The position numbers were made by a program, and so were the translations under genes. Positions 7,699 to 13,378 of a DNA stretch of 14,987 nucleotides are shown here, one piece after another. The notes under the pieces are model-generated. The model saw nothing but the letters and a program-made list of their open reading frames with translations. It was not told the DNA's origin and made no database searches. The first letter of the stretch is position 1, and each line of letters begins with the position of its first letter. Origin of the DNA: Maritimibacter sp. (GTDB taxonomy: Bacteria; Pseudomonadota; Alphaproteobacteria; Rhodobacterales; Rhodobacteraceae); NCBI GenBank assembly GCA_020441225.1, contig JAGRMP010000304.1:26542-41528 (forward strand), in the 5' to 3' direction.

Positions 7699-8874
7699 AT
7701 GCGCGAAGCCGTCATCGTCTCCACCGCCCGCACGCCCATCGGCAAGGCCTATCGCGGCGCGTTCAACAACCTCGAAGGGCCGAGCCTCGCCGCTCACGCG
7801 GTGCGCGCCGCCGTTGCCCGGGCGGGGCTTGAGGGGGGCGAGATCGAAGACGCGGTCTTCGGCTCCGCACTCACGCAAGGATCCACGGGCGTGAACGTCG
7901 CGCGCCATATCGCCCTTGCCGCCGGGCTGCCCGACAGCGTGGCGGGGGTCACCCTCGACCGGCAATGCGCCTCGGGGCTGAACGCGCTCGCCGTGGCCGG
8001 GCACATGGTGGTGCAGGAGGGAATGCAGGTGGCGCTCGCGGGCGGGGTCGAGAGCATTTCGCTGGTCCAAGAACGCCACTGGAACCATTACCGCTATCGC
8101 GACCCCGCCGTGCGCGAGGGCTATTACATGTCGATGCTGGAGACCGCCGAGGTGGTCGCACGGCGCTATCATGTGAGCCGGGAGGCGCAGGATTCCTATG
8201 CGCTCGAAAGCCAGCGCCGCACGGCAGAGGCACAGGCGGCGGGGGTCTTTACGGGCGAGATCGTGCCTGTCGAGGCGGTGAAGCTGATCAAAGACAAGGA
8301 AACCGGCGAGACCCGGGAAGAGGCGGTGCGTCTGGAGGCGGACGAATGCAACCGGCCCGGGACGACCGCCGAAGCGCTGGCAGGCCTCAAGCCGGTGATG
8401 GGCGAGGGGCACAGCGTGACCGCCGGCAATGCCTCGCAGCTCTCCGACGGCGCGGCGGCGCTGGTGGTGATGGAGGCGGGCGAGGCGGCGCGGCGCGGGC
8501 TCGAACCGCTCGGGGCGCTTCGCGGTTTCGCCGTCGCCGGGGTCGCGCCCGAAGAAATGGGGATCGGCCCCGTCGTCGCCATTCCCCGGCTCCTGGAGCG
8601 TTCGGGCATGACGATGGCCGAGATCGATCTGTGGGAGGTGAACGAGGCGTTCGCCGCCCAGCTCGTCCATTGCCGCGACACGCTCGGCATCCCCTCCGAG
8701 CGCCTCAACGTGAGCGGTGGCGCGATCTCCATCGGCCATCCCTACGGTATGTCCGGCGCGCGTATGGCCGGGCATCTGCTCATCGAGGGCCGACGGCGGG
8801 GGGCACACTGGGGCGTGGTCTCGATGTGCATCGGCGGCGGGCAGGGCGCGGCCGGGCTGATCGAGATCTTCTGA
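7699..8874 (+). CDS. thiolase (acetyl-CoA C-acyltransferase)
   Basis: This 391-residue protein carries the full thiolase signature set. The nucleophilic C90 lies in [15 protein letters not shown] is present, H347 lies in [16 protein letters not shown], and the acid/base C377 lies in CIGGGQGA near the C-terminus. The start [15 protein letters not shown] is also diagnostic. It cleaves a 3-oxoacyl-CoA with CoA to acetyl-CoA and a shortened acyl-CoA (or condenses two units in reverse). ATG 7699 follows an AAGGGAA ribosome site 14 bases after the deacylase stop. Next to a 3-oxoacid CoA-transferase, the degradative direction is most likely. The chain between the active cysteine and the NEAF motif contains an [10 protein letters not shown] stretch where relatives bind substrate, so an unusual acyl group is possible. 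Confidence 0.95.
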   Translation: MREAVIVSTARTPIGKAYRGAFNNLEGPSLAAHAVRAAVARAGLEGGEIEDAVFGSALTQGSTGVNVARHIALAAGLPDSVAGVTLDRQCASGLNALAVAGHMVVQEGMQVALAGGVESISLVQERHWNHYRYRDPAVREGYYMSMLETAEVVARRYHVSREAQDSYALESQRRTAEAQAAGVFTGEIVPVEAVKLIKDKETGETREEAVRLEADECNRPGTTAEALAGLKPVMGEGHSVTAGNASQLSDGAAALVVMEAGEAARRGLEPLGALRGFAVAGVAPEEMGIGPVVAIPRLLERSGMTMAEIDLWEVNEAFAAQLVHCRDTLGIPSERLNVSGGAISIGHPYGMSGARMAGHLLIEGRRRGAHWGVVSMCIGGGQGAAGLIEIF

Positions 8875-8897
8875 CCCGCGCCTCACCAACACGCGGG
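8875..8897 (+). terminator. short GC stem-loop after the thiolase gene
   Basis: CCCGCG (8875-8880) directly follows the thiolase stop and pairs perfectly with CGCGGG (8892-8897) across an 11-base loop. No T-run follows, so it is at best a weak terminator or pause site. It lies in the 63-base gap that separates the thiolase from the M20D gene, the widest gap between neighbouring genes of the cluster apart from that after the binding protein. Confidence 0.3.
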
Positions 8898-8937
8898 GGC
8901 TCGACGGGGCGCCGCACAAGGCCCATGATCCGAACCC

Positions 8938-10113
8938 ATGACCTCTGCCGCACCGCTTCCCGATCCCCTGAGCCCCGCCGATCTCGCCGCGCTCGCCGAC
9001 TGGCGACACCTGTTGCACCGCCACCCGGAGCTCTCCGGTGCAGAAGCGGCGACCGCCGCGCGGGTGGTCGAGGCCCTGACACCCACGGGGCCGGACAGGC
9101 TCCTCACCGGGCTCGGCGGGCATGGGGTGGCGTCGGTCTACGACGGCGCAGCCCCCGGTCCGGCCGTGATGCTGCGCGCGGAGCTCGACGCGCTGCCGAT
9201 CGAGGAGGTGGGCACGCCGCCCTACCGCTCCGAGACGCCCGGCACCGCACATCTGTGCGGCCATGACGGCCACATTACGATCCTCGCGGGCGTCGCCCGC
9301 TGGCTCGGCCAGAACCGCCCAGCGCGGGGCCGCGCGATCCTGCTGTTCCAGCCCGCCGAAGAGGACGGCGCGGGGGCGGCGCGGGTGATCGCCGATCCGC
9401 AGTTCGCCGAGATCCGCCCCGACATTGCGCTTTCGCTGCACAACATGCCGGGCGTGCCGCTGGGCCAAGCGCGGCTTGCGCCCGGGATCATGAATTGCGC
9501 CTCGCGCGGCATGACAATGGTGCTCACCGGGCGCACGGCGCATGCCTCGCAGCCCGAAACCGGCGTCTCGCCCGCCGCCGCGATGGCGCGGCTGGTGACC
9601 GCGCTCACCGCGCTGGGCCGGGGTGGCGACCAGGCGGACCCCGGGTTTTCGCTCGTCACGATCACCCATGCGCGGCTCGGCGAGCCCGCCTTCGGCGTCG
9701 CCCCGGGCCGGGCCGAGATCTGGGCCACGCTGCGCACCCAGCGCGATGCGGGCATGGAAGCGCTGGTGGCTGCCGCCGAGGCTGCCGTCGCTGAGGCGGC
9801 GGGCGAGAGCGGGCTCGGCCACGCGGTCAGCTATCACGACGTCTTCCGCCATTGCGAGAACGCGCCCGGGGCGACCGAGGTCCTGGCAAGAGCACTCGCG
9901 GCGGAGGGCGTTCCGACCGAGGCAACCGGACTTCCGATGCGTGCTTCGGAAGATTTCGGCCGGTTCGGCGACGTGGCCGAGGCGGCGATGATGCTGCTCG
10001 GCGCGGGCGAACACGTCCCGGCGCTGCACAACCCCGATTACGATTTCCCCGACGCGCTCATCGAGACCGGTGCGCGCGTCTTCATCCGTTGTCTGCGCGA
10101 GCAGCTGTTCTGA
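8938..10113 (+). CDS. M20D-family amidohydrolase (hippurate/IAA-amino acid hydrolase-like)
   Basis: This 391-residue protein carries the metal-binding motif CGHDGH (C107, H109, H112), the catalytic pair in FQPAEEDGAGA (E141, E142), LHNMPG with H168, and a late LHNPDYDFP segment holding the final histidine. This Cys-containing centre separates M20D enzymes (hippurate hydrolase, IAA-amino acid hydrolase, N-acetyl-diaminobutyrate deacetylase-like) from the ArgE/DapE type encoded upstream. No signal peptide is seen. ATG 8938 has no clear Shine-Dalgarno sequence, and the gene sits 63 bases after the thiolase behind a small hairpin, so it may be expressed less or separately. It probably hydrolyses an N-acyl or amide bond of a compound handled by the same cluster. 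The exact substrate is unknown. Confidence 0.92.
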   Translation: MTSAAPLPDPLSPADLAALADWRHLLHRHPELSGAEAATAARVVEALTPTGPDRLLTGLGGHGVASVYDGAAPGPAVMLRAELDALPIEEVGTPPYRSETPGTAHLCGHDGHITILAGVARWLGQNRPARGRAILLFQPAEEDGAGAARVIADPQFAEIRPDIALSLHNMPGVPLGQARLAPGIMNCASRGMTMVLTGRTAHASQPETGVSPAAAMARLVTALTALGRGGDQADPGFSLVTITHARLGEPAFGVAPGRAEIWATLRTQRDAGMEALVAAAEAAVAEAAGESGLGHAVSYHDVFRHCENAPGATEVLARALAAEGVPTEATGLPMRASEDFGRFGDVAEAAMMLLGAGEHVPALHNPDYDFPDALIETGARVFIRCLREQLF

Positions 10114-10143
10114 GCGCGGCGGGCGATCTGTTGCGGTGCAGAC

Positions 10144-10159
10144 GCTTTGGTGCTTTGGT
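10144..10159. repeat. tandem 8-base direct repeat GCTTTGGT x2
   Basis: Two exact adjacent copies of GCTTTGGT occupy 10144-10151 and 10152-10159, about 80 bases before the lacI start. Direct repeats at this spacing can be activator half-sites, but chance is also possible. Confidence 0.5.
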
Positions 10160-10168
10160 TTCGAAATC
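10157..10168. promoter_or_regulatory. candidate LacI-type site, GGTTTCGAAATC
   Basis: A perfect TTTCGAAA core is extended to 12 bases with one mismatched pair. The CG centre is what hinge-helix insertion by LacI-family repressors requires, but the sequence differs from the strong operator at 13290. A weak candidate. Confidence 0.25.
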
Positions 10169-10202
10169 GTTCCTTCAATACGCGCCGCCCCGGATGATGC
10201 CG

Positions 10203-10218
10203 TTGCAAACCGTTCCTC
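10203..10218. promoter_or_regulatory. degenerate copy of the LacI operator upstream of lacI
   Basis: TTGCAAACCGTTCCTC matches 11 of 16 positions of the palindrome TTGCAACCGGTTGCAA found in the iolD-dehydrogenase gap. The left half-site TTGCAA is perfect and the right half is poor. Its place 22 bases before the repressor start suggests weak autoregulation, which is inference. Confidence 0.35.
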
Positions 10219-10240
10219 CCGCCAGCCGCCGGGCACAGCC

Positions 10241-11239
10241 ATGGCCGTGACCCTCAACGACGTCGCCGCACGCGCGGGCGTGTCGAGTTCGGCGGTGTCG
10301 CGCACCTTCACGCCGGGGGCCTCGGTTTCGGCAGCGATGCGGCGCAAGGTGGAGAAAGCGGCCGCCGAGCTCGGCTACCACCCCAATGCGCTCGCTTCGA
10401 GCCTGACGACCGGGCGGACCAAGCTCATCGGGCTGGTGTCGAACAATTTCCACAACCCGGTGTTCCTGGAAATCTTCGACCGCTTTACCCGGGGGTTGCA
10501 GGACAAGGGCCTACGCCCGCTGCTGGTCAACCTCTCCGACGAGACCGAGCCGCAGAACTCGGTCCGGATGCTGCGGCAATACTCCATCGACGGGGTGGTC
10601 GTCGCCTCGTCCACGCTGCCGCCGGGCTTCGCCGAGGCCTTTCGCGCGGCGGAGGTGCCGGTGGTCCATGCCTTCGGTCGGGCCACCGGATCGCCCGGGG
10701 TCGATGTGGTGGGCATCGACAACCTCGCCTGCGGCCGGATGGCGGCCCAGACCCTCGCGGCCCGTGGATACACCCGCGTCGCCTTCCTCGGCGGGCCAGA
10801 AACGGCGACCTCGACCCAGGACCGGCTTGCGGGCTTCCTTGAGGGACTGGCCGGGTTTCCCGCGATTGCTGTCAGCAGCTCATTCGCCGGGGACTACACT
10901 TTCGAGGCCGGGCGGCGCGAGATGCTGCGGCTTGCCGAAGCCGGGCCGGCGGAGGCCTATTTCTGCGGCGACGACGTGCTCTCCATCGGGGCGCTCAGCG
11001 CGCTCCGCGACCGGGGTTATGACGTTCCGGGGGGTGTCGGGATCCTCGGGCTCAACGACATGGAAATCGCGGGCTGGCAGAACATCGATCTGACCACGAT
11101 CCGCCAGCCGGTGGGCGAGATCGTGGAAGCCTCGGTCGAGGCCATCGTGGCGATGCTCGCCGATCCCGACCGTGTGCCCGAGGCGCGGGTCTTCCCCTGC
11201 GCGGTGGTCGAGCGCGGGACGCTGCGGCCCCTGTCGTAG
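10241..11239 (+). CDS. LacI-family transcriptional repressor
   Basis: This 332-residue protein has the family's standard two-part layout. The N-terminal helix-turn-helix is VTLNDVAARAGVSSSAVSRTF (residues 3-23). A hinge with YHPNALASSLTTGRT (46-60) follows; the hinge leucine of relatives inserts into the central CG of the operator. The periplasmic-binding-protein-like effector domain runs from about 61 to the end. The ATG at 10241 puts the helix-turn-helix exactly at the N-terminus; a longer frame from 10070 adds 57 atypical residues. It lies between the amino-compound cluster and the inositol-type genes and converges on the latter. The perfect LacI-type palindrome between the dehydrogenase gene and iolD makes those genes its likely targets. 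The effector is probably an inositol-pathway sugar or intermediate, which is inference. Control of the upstream cluster is not excluded. Confidence 0.92.
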   Translation: MAVTLNDVAARAGVSSSAVSRTFTPGASVSAAMRRKVEKAAAELGYHPNALASSLTTGRTKLIGLVSNNFHNPVFLEIFDRFTRGLQDKGLRPLLVNLSDETEPQNSVRMLRQYSIDGVVVASSTLPPGFAEAFRAAEVPVVHAFGRATGSPGVDVVGIDNLACGRMAAQTLAARGYTRVAFLGGPETATSTQDRLAGFLEGLAGFPAIAVSSSFAGDYTFEAGRREMLRLAEAGPAEAYFCGDDVLSIGALSALRDRGYDVPGGVGILGLNDMEIAGWQNIDLTTIRQPVGEIVEASVEAIVAMLADPDRVPEARVFPCAVVERGTLRPLS

Positions 11240-11245
11240 CCCGGC

Positions 11246-12139
11246 TCAGACGAAACCGATGCTCTCAAGATACGCCCGGTTGCGTCGTGCGTCTTCCATC
11301 GGCGTCACATCGAGCGTGGGGTCGCAATCCTGCTCGACCGTGCACCACCCTTCGTATCCCGCCGCCTGCAGCACGTCGCGGACGGCGGGGAAATCCACCT
11401 CGCCGCCTTCGAGATTGCAGAAAATCCCCTGGCCGCAGGCGTCGTAGAAGCCGGTGCGATTGGCGATGGCCGCTGCCTTGACCGCCGGGTCGGTCGATTT
11501 GAAATGCACGTAGGCGATCCGGTCCATGTGCCGTTTCATGAAGGCGACTGGGTCGAAGCCCGCGTAGGTGCAATGGCCGGTGTCGATGCAGAGCTTGACC
11601 AGATCCGGGTCGGTCTCGGCGAGGAAGCGTTCGACCTCCGGCTCGAAATCCAGGAAGCCGCCCGCGTGGGGGTGCAGCTCGGGCGTCAGCCCGTAGTCCT
11701 CGGCGCCGATTCGGGCCACCGCCACGATCCTCTCGCGGAAGGCGGCCCATTCGGCGGCATCCATCTGTTCGGCCTCCGCCGGGCGCCCGGCGGTCGGGGC
11801 GCGCCGCGGCGAGATGCTGTCGATGATGACGAAATGCTGCGCGCCGTGCGCTTTGAGCGCCGCGCCGGTGCGGTGGGTCGCGTCCAGCACGTCGTCCCAG
11901 GCGGCGGGATCGTGGAACGGGCGGAACACCACCCCGCCGATCAGCTCAAGGCCGCATTCGTCGAGCGCCTCGCCCAGCACACCCGGGTCCTCCGGCATGA
12001 AGCCGACCGGGCCGAGCTCGATGCCCTTGTAGCCCGCCTCGGCGCATTCCCTGAGGACCGTGCGCCAAGCAGGGTTGCGCGGATCGTCTGCAAACTCGAC
12101 GCCCCAGGAACAGGGCGCGTTGCCGATACGGATAGACAT
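11246..12139 (-). CDS. IolE-like TIM-barrel protein (sugar phosphate isomerase/epimerase family)
   Basis: This 297-residue xylose-isomerase-like TIM barrel opens with IGNAPCSWGVEF, resembling the start of inosose dehydratases and related cyclitol enzymes. The likely metal ligands of the barrel are E154 (PELHPHAGG), D186 (CIDTGHC), H212 (YVHFKSTDP) and E269 (TVEQD). Inosose dehydratase removes water from 2-keto-myo-inositol to give the trione that IolD hydrolyses, which suits the neighbourhood. An isomerase or epimerase acting on another inosose is the alternative. An excellent GAGGAGG ribosome site lies before the start and overlaps the end of the upstream dehydrogenase gene, so the two minus-strand genes form an operon 10 bases apart. 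The gene converges with lacI, ending 6 bases from it with no room for a separate terminator. Confidence 0.85.
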   Translation of the reverse strand: MSIRIGNAPCSWGVEFADDPRNPAWRTVLRECAEAGYKGIELGPVGFMPEDPGVLGEALDECGLELIGGVVFRPFHDPAAWDDVLDATHRTGAALKAHGAQHFVIIDSISPRRAPTAGRPAEAEQMDAAEWAAFRERIVAVARIGAEDYGLTPELHPHAGGFLDFEPEVERFLAETDPDLVKLCIDTGHCTYAGFDPVAFMKRHMDRIAYVHFKSTDPAVKAAAIANRTGFYDACGQGIFCNLEGGEVDFPAVRDVLQAAGYEGWCTVEQDCDPTLDVTPMEDARRNRAYLESIGFV

Positions 12140-12149
12140 GGGGTCCTCC

Positions 12150-13265
12150 TCAGACCTGGGGAACGGGCGTCCACTGCCCGGTGCGGCTCGCCGCGTGCAC
12201 GGCCTCGACCACTTCGGCCACGGCCAAACCGTCGCGGAAGGTGGGCCAGACCGGCTGGCCGGTGTCGATGGCGGTCAGGAAATCCTTGGCCTCGATGATG
12301 ATCTGGTCCTGGTAGCCGGTGCCATGGCCCGGGCCGAGGCAGAAGGGCTGGTAATCGGGATGCGCGGGGCCGGTCAGGATCTTCCTGAAACCGCGCTCGG
12401 CCTCGGGCCCCTCGGCGCGGTAGAGCCAGAGCGCGTTCTGGTCCTCCTGGTCGAAGCGGATCGCGCCTTCGGTGCCGTGGATCTCGTAGGCGTAGCCCAT
12501 CTTGCGGCCCGTCGCGATGCGGCTCGAATAGATGTGGCCCATGGCGCCGGAGGCAAAGCGGCACATGATCTGGGCGTGGTCGTCGTTGGTGACCGGGCCG
12601 CCGGGGCGCTCGGCGTGGACGCATTCGACCTCGGCCATGACCTTTTCGATCGGGCCCATCAGCGCCAGCGCGGCGTTAATCGGATGCGGGGCGAGGTCGC
12701 CCATGTTGCCGTTGGCGATCCCGTCGCAGCGCCAGTTGTGCGGCGTCGCCGGGTCGGACAGGAAATCCTCGGTATGCTCGCCGCGAAACCAGGTGACCCG
12801 GCCGATGGCGCCGTCCGCGAGCAGCTTGCGGGCGAACTGGCTCGCGGGCGTGCGGATGTAGTTGAACCCGACCATGTTGACGACACCCGCGGCTTCGGCG
12901 GCGGCGACCATGGCGCGGGCGTCCTCGAGCGTGTCGGCGAGGGGCTTTTCGCAGAACACCGGCTTGCCGAGCGCGATGGCGGCTTCGGCGATGGCGCGGT
13001 GGGTGTCCTGCGGGCTCGCGATCACCACGGCTTCCACGCCCGGGTCGGCGACCAGCGCCTGCCAGTCGTCGGTGGCGCGGGCAAAGCCGAGCGCGGCGCG
13101 GTGGCGCTCTGCGCTCTCGGGGCTGGTGGCGGCGACCATTTCGAGGCGCGGGCGCAGCCGCGTGTCGAACACCGCGCCCACGGCCGACATCGCCACCGCA
13201 TGGGCCTTGCCCATGTAGCCGCCCCCGACGATCCCAATGCCGATTCCGATGCCGATGTCCGCCAT
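12150..13265 (-). CDS. Gfo/Idh/MocA-family NAD(P)-dependent oxidoreductase (inositol dehydrogenase-like)
   Basis: The protein has 371 residues. An N-terminal Rossmann fold has its dinucleotide motif at GGGYMG (14-19) and the catalytic CEKPLADT with K107. D190 and H194 in NMGDLAPHPINAAL match the D-x-x-x-H pair of the family's second domain. Members oxidise a hydroxyl of inositols or sugars to a ketone. The start at 13265 has GGGAGGG (complement of 13270-13276) just upstream; an extension to 13343 would run through the operator palindrome and is rejected. The first strand carries an unusual run of Ile-Gly pairs, listed separately. As the first gene of the minus-strand pair, divergent from iolD, it probably produces the inosose used by the IolE-like protein. 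Substrate stereochemistry (myo, scyllo, chiro) is not readable. Confidence 0.9.
   Translation of the reverse strand: MADIGIGIGIGIVGGGYMGKAHAVAMSAVGAVFDTRLRPRLEMVAATSPESAERHRAALGFARATDDWQALVADPGVEAVVIASPQDTHRAIAEAAIALGKPVFCEKPLADTLEDARAMVAAAEAAGVVNMVGFNYIRTPASQFARKLLADGAIGRVTWFRGEHTEDFLSDPATPHNWRCDGIANGNMGDLAPHPINAALALMGPIEKVMAEVECVHAERPGGPVTNDDHAQIMCRFASGAMGHIYSSRIATGRKMGYAYEIHGTEGAIRFDQEDQNALWLYRAEGPEAERGFRKILTGPAHPDYQPFCLGPGHGTGYQDQIIIEAKDFLTAIDTGQPVWPTFRDGLAVAEVVEAVHAASRTGQWTPVPQV
13230..13256 (-). repeat. imperfect hexanucleotide repeat coding for Ile-Gly pairs
   Basis: Read on the minus strand, residues 4-12 of the dehydrogenase are I-G-I-G-I-G-I-G-I, encoded by ATCGGC ATCGGA ATCGGC ATTGGG ATC. 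A typical family start has one such pair before the glycine-rich nucleotide loop. Third-position differences show that the array is not a fresh slippage product. Confidence 0.8.
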
Positions 13266-13289
13266 CTGTCCCTCCCGTTCCGAAGTCGC

Positions 13290-13307
13290 TTTGCAACCGG
13301 TTGCAAA
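13290..13307. promoter_or_regulatory. LacI-family operator, perfect 18-base palindrome
   Basis: TTTGCAACCGGTTGCAAA is perfectly self-complementary, with CG at the exact centre, the layout bound by LacI-family dimers. It lies in the 113-base gap between the divergent dehydrogenase gene and iolD, 24 bases before the former and 71 before the latter. One bound repressor could therefore block both promoters. The lacI gene two genes away is the natural candidate regulator. No -35/-10 boxes could be assigned with confidence, although TTGCAA within the palindrome could act as a -35 element on either strand. Confidence 0.8.
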
Positions 13308-13378
13308 AACTGTACCCTGCGGGGAAGAGTCGGGCAACCGCAATCAAAAGGATCGCGGGCCGCAGAGGGAGGACGATC

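Larger units (their letters stand above)
10114..10240 (+). promoter_or_regulatory. upstream region of the LacI-family gene
   Basis: This 127-base gap is visibly richer in A and T than its surroundings. It holds a tandem 8-base repeat, a near-palindrome centred on CG and a degenerate copy of the operator found upstream of iolD, each listed separately. No convincing -35/-10 pair could be named by eye. A reading frame from 10070 crosses the whole gap in frame with lacI, but it begins inside the M20D gene and is not supported. Confidence 0.45.

Noticed and set aside
8920..8950. Stretch GATCCGAACCCATGACCTC resembling the 3' half of a tRNA read on the minus strand
   Set aside because: The T-loop would lack the invariant A58 (TTCGGAT instead of TTCRANY) and no acceptor, D or anticodon arm can be drawn.
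7561..10347. 928-codon minus-strand open frame
   Set aside because: It lies opposite the well-supported thiolase and M20D genes, has a low-complexity Arg/His/Ala-rich translation and no recognisable domain; a high-GC artefact.
11504..12298. 264-codon plus-strand frame across the IolE-like gene
   Set aside because: The minus-strand protein has clear TIM-barrel motifs and an excellent ribosome site; the plus-strand translation has none.
13266..13343. N-terminal extension of the dehydrogenase to 13343
   Set aside because: It would translate through the operator palindrome, whereas the start at 13265 has a strong GGGAGGG ribosome site and gives a normal N-terminus.
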